The notes under the pieces are model-generated. The model searched no databases. It saw only the letters and a list, made by a program, of their open reading frames with translations, and was not told the origin of the DNA. This document shows positions 17,405-26,572 of a stretch of 64,000 nucleotides of DNA, piece after piece. The translations under genes were made by a program, and so were the position numbers. How positions within the stretch are numbered: position 1 is the stretch's first letter; each line of letters starts with the position of its first letter. Source of the stretch: Micromonospora parva (GTDB lineage Bacteria > Actinomycetota > Actinomycetes > Mycobacteriales > Micromonosporaceae); the NCBI RefSeq assembly GCF_000718515.1, contig NZ_JNZS01000009.1:372001-436000 (forward strand). The letters are read 5' to 3'.

Positions 17405-17538
17405 CCGCTTCGGTGCCGGCGGCCCCGTCCCTGCCGCCGGCACCACCTCACCCCAGGAAGGAGGAACGACGGGCGTACCCCCGCACCCGTCGACGGGCAA
17501 CGCACCGACACCCACCCCCGAAAGAGGTGTAGCGACCC

Positions 17539-20500
17539 ATGTCCAGAACTGGCACCACACGAGGCACGCCGCCGAGCGGCCCGCCCCACCCCGTCCCCGC
17601 CACCACCCGCACCGGTCGACGGCTGCTCGCCGGTGCGCTCGCCGGAATGCTTCTCGTCACCGCGCCGGTCGTCACCCCCACGGCCAGCGCGGCACCGAAG
17701 GCCGACCCCTCCGCCGCAGCCGCTCGCGTGGCCATGCTCGCCGGCCTTTCCGCGACCATGACCGCCAGCAGCTACAACCAGAACTACGTCGCGGTCAACG
17801 CCAACGACGGCAACGCCTCGACCTACTGGGAAAGCGCCAACAACGCGTTCCCGCAGTGGATCCAGGCGGACCTGGGCGCCACCGTCACCGTGGATCGGGT
17901 GGTGCTGAAACTGCCGCCCTCGTCGGACTGGCAGACCCGCACGCAGACCCTGTCGGTGCTGGGCTCGACCAACGGCTCGTCCTTCACCACCCTGAAGGCG
18001 TCCGCCGGCTACACGTTCAATCCGAGCAGCGGCAACACCGCCACCGTCAGCTTCACCGCCGCCAGCACCCGCTACGTACGCGTGCAGGTCACCGGCAACA
18101 CCGGCTGGCCGGCCGCGCAGTTCTCCGAGGTGGAGGTGTACGGCGCCACCGGCAGCACCGACACCCAGGCCCCGAGCGTCCCGGGCAACCTGGCGTACAC
18201 CCAGCCGGCCAGCGGGCAGATCCGGCTCACCTGGTCGGCGTCGACCGACAACGTCGCTGTGACGGGCTACGACATCTACGCCAACGGCGCGCTGCGCGGC
18301 AGCGTCAACGGCTCGACAGTGACGTACACCGACAACCAGGCGGACAGCGCCACCGTCTCGTACTACGTGCGGGCCAAGGACGCGGCCGGCAACCAGTCGG
18401 CGAACAGCAACACCGTGACCCGGACCGGCACCGGCACCCCACCGACGGGGAGCAACCTGGCGGTCGGTAAGCCGATCACCGCCTCCGGGTTCGTGCACAC
18501 GTTCGTGGCCACCAACGCCAACGACAACAACGTGGCCACCTACTGGGAGGGCAACGGCAACCCGAGCACGCTGACCGTGCAGCTCGGCGCGAACGCCAGC
18601 CTCAGCCAGATCGTGCTGAAGCTCAACCCGGACTCGGCGTGGGGCACGCGTACCCAGAACATCACGGTGCTCGGCCGGGACCAGGCCTCGTCGTCCTTCA
18701 CCACACTGGTCGGGGCGGCGAACTACACCTTCAACCCGGGCAGCGGCAACACGGTGACCATCCCGGTCTCCGGCGCGGCCGCCGACGTACGGCTCTCGAT
18801 CGCCTCGAACACCGGCGCACCGGCCGGGCAGGTGGCCGAGTTCCAGGTCTTCGGCACCCCCGCGCCGAACCCGGACCTGACCGTCACCGGCATGTCGTTC
18901 AGCCCGTCCGCCCCCGTGGAGACCAGCACCATCACGCTCTCCGCGACGGTGCGCAACGCCGGTTCGGCGGCCTCCGGGGCGACGAACGTCAACTTCTACC
19001 TGGGCGCCACCCGGGTCGGCACCGCGTCGGTCGGCAGCCTCGCGGCCGGCGCGTCGACGACTGTCAGCGCCAGCATCGGCACCCGCGACTCGGGCAGCTA
19101 CCCGCTGAGCGCGAAGGTCGACGAGTCGAACACCGTCGTCGAGTCCGACGACACCAACAACAGCTACTCCAACCCCAGCCCGCTGGTGGTCGGTGCGGTG
19201 GCCAGCTCCGACCTGGTCGCCTCGGCCGTCGACTGGTCGCCGGGCAACCCGCCGCCGGGCAGCACCGTCACCTTCTCCGTGTCGATCCGCAACGCCGGCA
19301 ACCAGGCGTCCGCGTCGGGCGCGCACGACATCACGCTCACCGTGCTCAACGAGTCCGGCACCGCCGTCCGGACCCTGACCGGCTCCTACTCCGGCGTGAT
19401 CAACGCCGGTGCGACGGTCGGACCGGTCAACCTGGGCACCTGGACCGCCGCGAACGGCAAGTACACCGTCCGGGTGGTGCTCGCCGTGGACGGCAACGAA
19501 CTGCCGGTCAAGCAGACCAACAACACCACCGACCGCCCGCTCTTCGTGGGGCGCGGTGCGAACCTCGGCTACGACATGTACGAGGCCGAGGACGGCACCA
19601 CCGGCGGCGGCGCCGGGCAGGTCGGCCCGAACCGGGACATCGGCAACCTCGGCGGCGAGGCGTCCGGGCGTCGGGCGGTCACCCTGAACAGCACCGGCGC
19701 GTACGTCGAGTGGACCACCCGGGCGGCGACCAACACCCTGGTCACCCGCTTCTCGATTCCCGACGCACCGGGCGGCGGGGGGATCGACTCGACGCTGAAC
19801 ATCTACGTCAACGGCACCCTCCACAAGCCGATCAACCTGACCTCCAAGCACATCTGGTTGTACGGCGCGGAGGCCAGCCCGAGTGACTCGCCGAGTGCCG
19901 GCCCGCCTCGCCACCTGTACGACGAGGCGAACGTGATGCTGAACTCGACCATCCCGGCCGGCAGCAGGATCCGTCTGCAGAAGGACCCGGCCAACACCAC
20001 CACGTACGCGATCGACTTCGTCAACCTGGAGCTGGTCGCACCCCGGGCCAACCCGGACCCGGCCCGTTTCCGGGTGCCGTCCGGCTTCAGCCACCAGGAC
20101 GTGCAGAACGCGCTGGACGCGGTCCGGATGGACACCACCGGCAACCTGGTCGGCGTCTACCTGCCGGCCGGCACCTACGAGACCGCCCAGAAGTTCCAGG
20201 TGTACGGCAAGCCGATCACCGTGACGGGCGCGGGCATGTGGTACACCCGCTTCCAGACGCCGACCGGCCAGCAGAACACCGACGCGGGCTTCCGGGTGGA
20301 GTCCTCGGCCAGCGGGTCGTCCTTCTCGCACCTGGCCTTCTTCGGCAACTACACCAACCGGATCGACGGGCCGGGCAAGGTGTGGGGTGAGCTGAAGGAC
20401 GTCGACAACATGACCCTGGACAGTGTCTGGGTCGAGCACACCGTCTGCGCGTACTGGGGGGTGAGCGTCAGCGGGCTGACCATCAAGAACAGCCGCTTCC

Positions 20501-21237
20501 GCAACACCTTCGCCGACGGGGTGAACCTGACCAACGGCAGCACCAACAACCTGATCACCAACACCGAGGGGCGGTCGAACGGCGACGACGCGTTCGCCCT
20601 CTTCTCGGCGACCGACCAGGGTGCCTCGGTCGGCAACAACGGCAACGTGTTCGAGAACCTGACGGCCACGCTGACGTGGCGGGCGGCCGGGTTGGCGGTC
20701 TACGGCGGCTACAACAACATCTTCCGCAACCTCTACATCGCGGACATGTTGACGTACTCCGGGATCACCATCAGCTCGCTGGACTTCGGCTACCCGTTCA
20801 TCGGGTTCGGGGCCAGCCCGCCCACCCAGTTCCAGAACATCTCGATCGTCAGAGCCGGCGGACACTTCTGGGGCTCCCAGACGTTCCCCGCGATCTGGGT
20901 CTTCTCCGCATCCAAGGAGTTCCGCGGCATCCGGGTGTCCGACGTGGACATCGTCGACCCGACGTACACCGGGATCATGTTCCAGACCAAGTACAACGGG
21001 TCGCAGCCGGAGAACCCGATCACCGACACGGTCTTCACCAACGTCTCGATCAGCGGCGTCCGCAAGAGCGGTGACGCGTACGACGCGAAGTCCGGCTTCG
21101 CGATCTGGGCCAACGAGATGCCGGAACCCGGTCAGGGCCCGGCGGTCGGCTCGGTCACCTTCACCAACCTGCGGCTGACCAACAACTACCAGGACATCCG
21201 CAACACCACGACAACCTTCACCATCAACCGCAACTGA
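17539..21237 (+). CDS. Secreted multidomain GH87-type alpha-1,3-glucanase (mutanase/mycodextranase family)
   Basis: 1232 residues. Twin-Arg-free signal peptide ending near ASA (about 51); discoidin (F5/8-type) module 72-202; fibronectin type III 210-297; second discoidin 305-440; two CARDB-like modules about 445-550 and 555-670; a CBM6/35-like carbohydrate module 675-835; then a right-handed beta-helix to the end. Candidate catalytic aspartates D993 (in ADGVN) and D1016/D1017 (in GDDAFA) are 23 and 24 residues apart, matching the pattern I recall for GH87 alpha-1,3-glucanases of Bacillus and Paenibacillus. It would endo-hydrolyse alpha-1,3-glucan of fungal walls or bacterial biofilm. GAGGTG lies nine bases before the ATG. 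Family call rests on architecture and motifs. Confidence 0.85.
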   Translation: MSRTGTTRGTPPSGPPHPVPATTRTGRRLLAGALAGMLLVTAPVVTPTASAAPKADPSAAAARVAMLAGLSATMTASSYNQNYVAVNANDGNASTYWESANNAFPQWIQADLGATVTVDRVVLKLPPSSDWQTRTQTLSVLGSTNGSSFTTLKASAGYTFNPSSGNTATVSFTAASTRYVRVQVTGNTGWPAAQFSEVEVYGATGSTDTQAPSVPGNLAYTQPASGQIRLTWSASTDNVAVTGYDIYANGALRGSVNGSTVTYTDNQADSATVSYYVRAKDAAGNQSANSNTVTRTGTGTPPTGSNLAVGKPITASGFVHTFVATNANDNNVATYWEGNGNPSTLTVQLGANASLSQIVLKLNPDSAWGTRTQNITVLGRDQASSSFTTLVGAANYTFNPGSGNTVTIPVSGAAADVRLSIASNTGAPAGQVAEFQVFGTPAPNPDLTVTGMSFSPSAPVETSTITLSATVRNAGSAASGATNVNFYLGATRVGTASVGSLAAGASTTVSASIGTRDSGSYPLSAKVDESNTVVESDDTNNSYSNPSPLVVGAVASSDLVASAVDWSPGNPPPGSTVTFSVSIRNAGNQASASGAHDITLTVLNESGTAVRTLTGSYSGVINAGATVGPVNLGTWTAANGKYTVRVVLAVDGNELPVKQTNNTTDRPLFVGRGANLGYDMYEAEDGTTGGGAGQVGPNRDIGNLGGEASGRRAVTLNSTGAYVEWTTRAATNTLVTRFSIPDAPGGGGIDSTLNIYVNGTLHKPINLTSKHIWLYGAEASPSDSPSAGPPRHLYDEANVMLNSTIPAGSRIRLQKDPANTTTYAIDFVNLELVAPRANPDPARFRVPSGFSHQDVQNALDAVRMDTTGNLVGVYLPAGTYETAQKFQVYGKPITVTGAGMWYTRFQTPTGQQNTDAGFRVESSASGSSFSHLAFFGNYTNRIDGPGKVWGELKDVDNMTLDSVWVEHTVCAYWGVSVSGLTIKNSRFRNTFADGVNLTNGSTNNLITNTEGRSNGDDAFALFSATDQGASVGNNGNVFENLTATLTWRAAGLAVYGGYNNIFRNLYIADMLTYSGITISSLDFGYPFIGFGASPPTQFQNISIVRAGGHFWGSQTFPAIWVFSASKEFRGIRVSDVDIVDPTYTGIMFQTKYNGSQPENPITDTVFTNVSISGVRKSGDAYDAKSGFAIWANEMPEPGQGPAVGSVTFTNLRLTNNYQDIRNTTTTFTINRN

Positions 21238-21238
21238 G

Positions 21239-22039
21239 CTAGCGCGTGGTCGACGCCGTCGGGAGGGTCCCCTCTTCCGGCGGCGTCGTGCCGTGCCGGC
21301 CCGCGCCGGCGGCAAACCGGGCCGCGCCGGCCAGCGCGTCCGCCGCCAGCGAGTCCATCCCGTACGCCAACTCGGTCGCCAGCGCCTCCGGCTCCGGCCG
21401 CCCCGCGCCGGCCAGCACCGCGGCCCGGTCGTTGCGCAGGCAGGTCTGCGGGTGCCGGGCGATCGACGCCGCCAACTCCTCGGCCGCCGCCCGCGCCTGG
21501 CCGGGTGGCACCACCCGGTTGACCAACCCCATCGTGTACGCCTCATCGGCCGGCACCGGGCGGCCGGTGAGGATCAGGTCCATCGCCCGGCTCTCGCCGA
21601 TCAACCGGGGCAGCCGGACAGTGCCGCCGTCGATCAACGGCACTCCCCAGCGGCGGCAGAACACGCCGAGGGTCGCATCGGACTCGGCGACCCGCAGGTC
21701 ACACCAGAGCGCCAACTCCAGGCCGCCGGCCACCGCGTACCCGGAGATCGCCGCGATCACCGGTTTGCCGAGCGTCATCCGGGTCGGACCCATCGGGCCG
21801 TCCCCCTCCGGCTCCACCCGGTTGCCGCTCGGCGTGCCGATCGCCGTGAGGTCGGCACCGGAGCAGAACGTGCCCCCGGCACCCCAGAGCACCGCCACCG
21901 CCGAGTCCGGGTCGGCCTCGAAGGCCCGGAACGCGTCCGCCAGCGACCGCGCGGTGGGACCGTCGACGGCGTTCCGCGTCGCCGGCCGATCCAGCACCAC
22001 TGTGCTGACCGGTCCACGCCGCTCCACCCGCACACCCAT
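21239..22039 (-). CDS. Enoyl-CoA hydratase/isomerase family protein
   Basis: 266 residues, crotonase fold. The oxyanion-hole segments GTFCSGADL and YAVAGGLELAL are clear. Crotonase members hydrate or isomerise acyl-CoA; the reaction here is not identifiable. In the hydratase helix the two catalytic Glu positions are not obvious, so another crotonase activity is possible. It stops one base after the GH87 gene, convergent to it. ATG 22039 begins the conserved domain; the frame upstream has no support. Confidence 0.87.
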   Translation of the reverse strand: MGVRVERRGPVSTVVLDRPATRNAVDGPTARSLADAFRAFEADPDSAVAVLWGAGGTFCSGADLTAIGTPSGNRVEPEGDGPMGPTRMTLGKPVIAAISGYAVAGGLELALWCDLRVAESDATLGVFCRRWGVPLIDGGTVRLPRLIGESRAMDLILTGRPVPADEAYTMGLVNRVVPPGQARAAAEELAASIARHPQTCLRNDRAAVLAGAGRPEPEALATELAYGMDSLAADALAGAARFAAGAGRHGTTPPEEGTLPTASTTR

Positions 22040-22069
22040 CCCGCCAGCATGCCCGGCCCGCCGCACCCC

Positions 22070-22118
22070 CACAATCCCCGTCGATCTTGCACTTCCGGGT
22101 GGCGTTATGCGGATTGTG
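22070..22118. repeat. Inverted repeat in the divergent gap before the Rieske gene
   Basis: CACAATCC (22070-22077) and GGATTGTG (22111-22118) are perfect 8-bp arms 33 bases apart, lying between two divergent genes. GATCTTGC within it (22083-22090) recurs inverted at two other intergenic sites. Function unknown: operator, cruciform or dispersed repeat. Confidence 0.4.
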
Positions 22119-22223
22119 CCCCGGACCCTCGGCGCAGGGCCTGCACGATCGGCGGCGTGGGGGTGCGGCAGGTTTGTCGCCGCCGACCGGTTTGCGACGA
22201 CGATCGCCGGGAAGTCGGTACTC

Positions 22224-23078
22224 GTGCGAGCACTATTGACGAAAGTTGAGCAGGACTCCCGGCTGGATGGCGCGGGTGACCGGTTGCAGAAGGTCGTCCT
22301 GGGGACGCTGCGTCCGCGCCGGCTGCGCGATCTGCTGCACGGGGTGACCCTCGGGCACCCGCTGCACCCGGCGATGGTGCAGGTGCCGGTCGGTGCGTGG
22401 ATCAGCGCCGCGGTGCTGGACCTCATGCCCGGGCAGCGCCGGCCGGCCGCCGTGCTGGTCGGTCTGGGCACGGTCAGCGCGCTGCCAGCGGCCGTCGCCG
22501 GTCTGAACGACTGGGCGGCGCTCGCCCGGGACCAGCGTCGGGTCGGCCTGGTGCACGCCGCCGCCAACACCGTCGGCATGGCGATCTACGCCGGCTCGCT
22601 GGCCGCTCGGATGTCCGGCCGCCACGGGATGGGCCGCGCGCTCGGCTTCCTCGGGCTCTCCACCGTGAGCCTGGGGGCGTACATCGGGGGTCACCTCGCG
22701 TACAAGCAGGGGGCGCAGGTCAACCAGAGCATCTCCGAGCTGCACCGGATGACCGACGGTTGGCACTCGTTGGCCGACATGGCGACGTTGCCGCAGCGCA
22801 CCCTGATCACCCGGGAGGTGGACGACAACATCTCGGTGATCCTCTACCGGCACGGTGACGAGGTGACGGTGATGTTGGAGCGCTGCCCGCACCAGAGCGG
22901 GCCGCTCGGCGAGGGCGAAGTGCAGGAGATCGACGGTCACGCCTGTGTGGTCTGCCCGTGGCACGGCAGCGCGTTCCGGCTCAACGGCGGCGAGGTAGTG
23001 CAGGGGCCGTCCGGCAACGACCAGCAGGTCCTGCCCACCCGGATCCAGAACGGCGTGCTCCAGACCCGCCTGCCCTGA
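22224..23078 (+). CDS. Membrane DUF2231 protein fused to a Rieske [2Fe-2S] domain
   Basis: 284 residues. The N-terminal half (about 20-165) is a DUF2231-type membrane domain with the HPLHPAMVQVPVG block and four hydrophobic helices. The C-terminal third is a Rieske domain with CPHQSGPL and CPWHGSAF supplying the two Cys and two His cluster ligands. It is probably a small redox protein on the inner face of the membrane; its partner is unknown. GTG 22224 is selected because GGGAAG precedes it by nine bases and the domain starts there; the long open frame upstream shadows the crotonase gene. Confidence 0.85.
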   Translation: MRALLTKVEQDSRLDGAGDRLQKVVLGTLRPRRLRDLLHGVTLGHPLHPAMVQVPVGAWISAAVLDLMPGQRRPAAVLVGLGTVSALPAAVAGLNDWAALARDQRRVGLVHAAANTVGMAIYAGSLAARMSGRHGMGRALGFLGLSTVSLGAYIGGHLAYKQGAQVNQSISELHRMTDGWHSLADMATLPQRTLITREVDDNISVILYRHGDEVTVMLERCPHQSGPLGEGEVQEIDGHACVVCPWHGSAFRLNGGEVVQGPSGNDQQVLPTRIQNGVLQTRLP

Positions 23079-23190
23079 CCATCGGCCGCGACCGCTGCTC
23101 TGGTCGGCGGCGATGCTTGTGCACGGACCCCATGGAGCGGGCCGGCCGCGACACGTCGGCGCACCTGGTAACACTCCGTGGCGACCCCGG

Positions 23191-23273
23191 AGGCAATGAC
23201 ACGCTCGACGCCGATGCCTGTGGGTCATCTTTATGACTCACAGGCATCTCGCTTCCCGAGGAATTGCCTCGGG
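23191..23273. repeat. Nested hairpins in a convergent intergenic gap
   Basis: GATGCCTGTGGGTCAT (23213-23228) and ATGACTCACAGGCATC (23233-23248) pair over 16 bases with one G-T and a four-base CTTT loop. CCCGAGG/CCTCGGG (23255-23261, 23267-23273) makes a second hairpin. AGGCAAT (23191-23197) can pair with ATTGCCT (23263-23269) to enclose the first. The gap 23079-23410 separates the Rieske gene from the convergent LysM gene, so bidirectional termination is likely. The main arms closely resemble the hairpin at 61146-61185. Confidence 0.7.
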
Positions 23274-23410
23274 GCGCTCCCGCTGCGGCCGGGTGACCAG
23301 ACCGTCGCCACCGTGCTGGCCGGTCGCCGTGGCCAGGCGGCACACCCCCGCACCAGACGCGGAGCCTGAACAGGGCCAGCCGTGCGACAGCGTCGCGCGG
23401 GTCGATCTCC

Positions 23411-24970
23411 TCAGCTGCGTCGGTGGCGGCCGACCGGCGGTCCGTCCGGTACGGAATCCAACCCGTGCTCACCGTTGAACAGCCCGCCTTCGGCACCGGC
23501 GCCGGCCCAGCCGTCGTCGCCACTCCACTCGCCAGCGCCGTCGGTAGCCATTCCGCCGCCGGCGGGTGCCGCGCCGCCGCGGGAGGATGCCGTGCCGCCG
23601 CCGGCGGGTGCCGTGCCGCTGCCGGTAGGTGCGACGCCGCTGCCATTAGGCGTCATCCCGGTGCCGCGAAGTGCGAGATCGTTCCCGCCCGGTGCCGCGC
23701 CACCGGTCGGTGTCGAGGGGCCCTCGATGGCCGCCGCCCGGCTGGCAGCCCACGCGGCCCCGCTACCGGCCGCCCCACCACTGGTCGGCCGGCCCGCCCC
23801 GCCAGTGCTCAGCCCTGCCCCATCGCCGCTCCGGCCCGCCCCGCCAGTGTTCCGGCCCGCCCCGCCGCTGCTGCTCCGGGCCGCGCCGCCTCGGGGTCTG
23901 CGGGAGGGAGCGGCCAGCCGGGGAGCGCCGGCTGCGGTGGCCGGGCGGCGGCGCAGTCCCAGGACAGCGCCGATCTGGGCGCCGACGATGCTCGCCACGG
24001 CCAGTACGGCGGAGACCGCCAGCGGGCGGTTCACCCGATCGACGTCACCGGCCCGGGCCGCACCGACCGTCATCGCGGGCGGCTGGCCCGTCGACTGCGT
24101 ACCGCTGGGTGGTGCCGGGGTCACCCGCGGGGGTGCGGCCTGCTCGGGTGCTGGCCGGGGCGCGGGCGGCTTCGGCGCCGTGGGCCGGTCGACGAGCCGG
24201 CCGGTGGCGTGCTGCCGGGCCCCCTGGTCGGTGGCCTCGGTGGGCAGTCGGAGTAGTTGGCCGGGGCGGATCCGGTCCGGGTCGTCGAGCTTGTTGAGCT
24301 TGGCGAGCTGCCGGTAGTCGCCGAACTCGTCCAGGTACCGCTCGGCCACCTCCCCGAGGTAGTCGCCCCGCGCCACCCGGTACACCGGTGCGGCCTCGTC
24401 GGTCGCCGCCGGGCCGCCGGGTGCGGCGAGCCCTGCCCCGGCCAGGCCGAGCAGCCCGCCCCGGGCCACCGGCGCGGCAGTGTCCGGTGTCGTCGCGGCG
24501 CGGGTCGGCGCGGCCAGCGTGGTGACGGCCGGTGCGCCCGGATTCGCGTACGCCGGAGCTCCATAGACCGCCGCGGCGCTGGCGGCGGCCGGGCTCGCCA
24601 CCAGGATCAGCGCCACCGAGCCGACCAGCGCGGCGGCGGCCTTCTGCTGGCGGCCCATTCCGGGCAGCTTCGGCGCCGGCCGGCGCAGGGTCTGCGCGCC
24701 CAGCTCGACGAGGACGGAGAAGGCGAACGTGGCCCAGCCGAACCAACCCGCAACGGCCAACGCCCGCAGGAAGAGCTGGCCGTCATCCCGGCTGGTCAGC
24801 GCGGTTCCCACCTCCCCGAGGGTGGGCAGGTGATCGGGCAGGGGGTTACCGGCGAAGGCGAGCAACGCGATCGGCGCGCCGACCAGCAGCACCAGGAGCA
24901 CGGCCAGTGCGCCGATGCCGGTGAGGATCCGTCCGGTCCGCCGTACCACGGACCCACCCGATACGGGCAT
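23411..24970 (-). CDS. LysM-domain membrane protein at the end of the Tad operon
   Basis: 519 residues. Hydrophobic helices at about 17-39, 66-90, 112-134 and 316-336; a LysM peptidoglycan-binding domain at 196-243 (YRVARGDYLGEVAERY ... IRPGQLLRLP); a Pro-rich linker; and a C-terminal low-complexity Gly/Ala/Ser tail of some 170 residues. Proteins like this accompany actinobacterial Tad pilus genes and may anchor the apparatus in the wall; that role is inferred. AAGGAAGG precedes ATG 24970. The repetitive tail may vary between strains. Confidence 0.82.
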   Translation of the reverse strand: MPVSGGSVVRRTGRILTGIGALAVLLVLLVGAPIALLAFAGNPLPDHLPTLGEVGTALTSRDDGQLFLRALAVAGWFGWATFAFSVLVELGAQTLRRPAPKLPGMGRQQKAAAALVGSVALILVASPAAASAAAVYGAPAYANPGAPAVTTLAAPTRAATTPDTAAPVARGGLLGLAGAGLAAPGGPAATDEAAPVYRVARGDYLGEVAERYLDEFGDYRQLAKLNKLDDPDRIRPGQLLRLPTEATDQGARQHATGRLVDRPTAPKPPAPRPAPEQAAPPRVTPAPPSGTQSTGQPPAMTVGAARAGDVDRVNRPLAVSAVLAVASIVGAQIGAVLGLRRRPATAAGAPRLAAPSRRPRGGAARSSSGGAGRNTGGAGRSGDGAGLSTGGAGRPTSGGAAGSGAAWAASRAAAIEGPSTPTGGAAPGGNDLALRGTGMTPNGSGVAPTGSGTAPAGGGTASSRGGAAPAGGGMATDGAGEWSGDDGWAGAGAEGGLFNGEHGLDSVPDGPPVGRHRRS

Positions 24971-24984
24971 GGCTGCCTTCCTTC

Positions 24985-25434
24985 CTACGCTGCTGCGGTG
25001 ATGGCACGTGCGGTCGCCTCGCCGGTGACGGTGACCGTCTTGTCCTGGACGAACGGTCCGAGCATCGAGCGGTGGTAGGTGATGGAGACGGTCACCCGGA
25101 TCAGGATCTCCCCGTCGACCTCGGGAAAGCTCACGGTGTGGCCGGCGGCCTTCGCGGCAGCCAGGTAGTCGGCGACCGCCACGCGTGCCTGCGGCTGGTC
25201 GATCCGTTTCGGGCCGCCCTCGATGGCGGTGGCCCGGTCGATGGCCTGACCGCCGGCCCGAGCCGCCTCGGCGGCCAGGTTCTGGGCCCGTTGCAGGGTG
25301 CGGAGCTGACCGGCGCCGTCGAAGGAGAGACCGATGATGGCCAGTACGCCGATCATCGTCACCGCGAGGAAGATGCTCACCCGGCCGTGCTCACCTGCCC
25401 GCGCGGGCCCGGCGGCCGACGTGGTGGCCGTCAT
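24985..25434 (-). CDS. TadG-like pilus-assembly protein
   Basis: 149 residues with one N-terminal membrane helix (VSIFLAVTMIGVLAIIGLSFDGAG), the style of the TadG/TadE pseudopilin-like proteins that assist Flp pilus assembly. The rest looks extracytoplasmic. Its ATG overlaps the stop of the preceding TadE gene (ATGA). Compared with long Gram-negative TadG proteins it is short and lacks a von Willebrand domain, as is common in actinobacteria. Confidence 0.82.
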   Translation of the reverse strand: MTATTSAAGPARAGEHGRVSIFLAVTMIGVLAIIGLSFDGAGQLRTLQRAQNLAAEAARAGGQAIDRATAIEGGPKRIDQPQARVAVADYLAAAKAAGHTVSFPEVDGEILIRVTVSITYHRSMLGPFVQDKTVTVTGEATARAITAAA

Positions 25435-25898
25435 CGCCGACTCCGGTAACGGTCGAGCGGGGAGGTGAACTGCCCGGTGATCAGCCGTTCACTCGTCATC
25501 CCAGGCAGGATGTCGAGGGTGATGTCCCGGAAGGACACCCGGCAGCTGATTGTCACCGTCACCGTGGCGTCCGTACCGACCGAGCTGCTGAAGGCGTCGT
25601 CGAACCCGGAGTCCTTGCCGGCGATCGAGCCGGTGAACGTCGGCTCCAGGTCGTTGGCGCAGGCCAGGCCGTGCCAGTCCAGCTGTTTCCGGGCGGCCTC
25701 CAACGCCGCCGTCTTGGCGGTGGCGGAACTGCGGGAGATCGAGGCCGCCCGGGCGGCGTCGTGCGCGGCCGCGTCGAGCGCCTCCGCCGCCACCGCGCTG
25801 CGCCCGACCACGCCGGCCAGCACCATCAGCGCGATGAACGCGGGCGCCAGCACCGCCACCTCGATGGAGACCGAGCCCCGCTCGGCGGCCCGGGTCAT
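25431..25898 (-). CDS. TadE-family minor pilin
   Basis: 155 residues. The segment RGSVSIEVAVLAPAFIALMVLAGVVGR is a prepilin-like helix with the TadE E residue five after the Ser/Val processing area. Two cysteines (about 80 and 119) may form a disulfide outside the cell. Overlaps both neighbours by four bases, so translation is coupled across the three minor-pilin genes. Confidence 0.85.
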   Translation of the reverse strand: MTRAAERGSVSIEVAVLAPAFIALMVLAGVVGRSAVAAEALDAAAHDAARAASISRSSATAKTAALEAARKQLDWHGLACANDLEPTFTGSIAGKDSGFDDAFSSSVGTDATVTVTISCRVSFRDITLDILPGMTSERLITGQFTSPLDRYRSRR

Positions 25899-26338
25899 GG
25901 CGGGGTCACCCTCTCCACCGTGCCGTGGGCGGTCTGCTGTATCGCGAAGTCCACGCCGGGCACCACGGACAGCGAGCGGCCGCTCACCGTGCAGGTCACC
26001 TCGGTCGGGCTGGTCACGCAGGTCGGGCCGGCCTTGTCCCAGCCCACCAGCCAGCCACCGGCGGCTCGCAGGAAGCGGGAGGCGCTCTCCACCCCGGCGC
26101 CGTCGGGCGCCTCATAGGTCCGCTGCGCGTTGACGCCACTCTGCGCCGCGTTCAACGCGGTGGAGCGGGCCAGGAAGACGGCCGCGACCTGGATCGAGGC
26201 GAAGAGCAGCACCAGGATCAGCGGCATCATCACGGCAAGCTCCACCGGGTTGGCCCCCCGCTCACGGTCGTCGGCCGCGAGAGGGTGCCGGGCGGCGGTG
26301 ACCGCCCGGCTCCACCTCGACGACATTGCTCGACTCAC
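25895..26338 (-). CDS. TadE-family minor pilin
   Basis: 147 residues. ERGANPVELAVMMPLILVLLFASIQVA is the TadE signature helix. A cysteine pair (CVTSPTEVTC) follows in the outer domain. GTG 26338 begins the frame; ATG 26326 is equally plausible since neither has a strong ribosome site. It follows the Flp pilin gene by five bases. Confidence 0.83.
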   Translation of the reverse strand: MSRAMSSRWSRAVTAARHPLAADDRERGANPVELAVMMPLILVLLFASIQVAAVFLARSTALNAAQSGVNAQRTYEAPDGAGVESASRFLRAAGGWLVGWDKAGPTCVTSPTEVTCTVSGRSLSVVPGVDFAIQQTAHGTVERVTPP

Positions 26339-26343
26339 GCCGG

Positions 26344-26547
26344 CTACTTCGGGGGCGAGTAGCCCGGGATCTTGGTCATCCAGTCGTTGGCCTTGGTCAG
26401 CGCCAACGCGGTGACAGCCATGGCGACGGCGACCAGGCCGGCGATGATCACCGCGGTGGGCACCGGGCTGTCGCCCCGCTCACCGTCGCGGCGCAACTCG
26501 GCCAGGCGCGTCGTCAGCACGACGTGCAGATAGCTGAGGATGGACAT
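26344..26547 (-). CDS. flp: Flp-type major pilin
   Basis: 67 residues: a short cytoplasmic leader with GERGDSPVPTAVIIAGLVAVAMAVTAL, the hydrophobic helix expected of actinobacterial Flp-like pilins. Prepilin peptidase (33354-34091) would cut before the helix, near GDSP. AAGGAG seven bases before ATG 26547 makes this the likely start rather than the upstream ATG. It overlaps nothing and has the strongest ribosome site in the operon, fitting high pilin demand. Confidence 0.85.
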   Translation of the reverse strand: MSILSYLHVVLTTRLAELRRDGERGDSPVPTAVIIAGLVAVAMAVTALALTKANDWMTKIPGYSPPK

Positions 26548-26572
26548 CGCGTTCTCCTTCAAGGGGGTGGGG

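Noticed and set aside
17456..17480. Strong GGAAGGAGG ribosome-like site before the GH87 gene
   Set aside because: No ATG, GTG or TTG follows at a usable distance; the GH87 start has its own GAGGTG.
16885..21546. 1553-residue open frame on the minus strand
   Set aside because: It is antisense to the GH13 and GH87 genes, Arg/Gly/Val-rich and without domains; such shadows are normal at this GC content.
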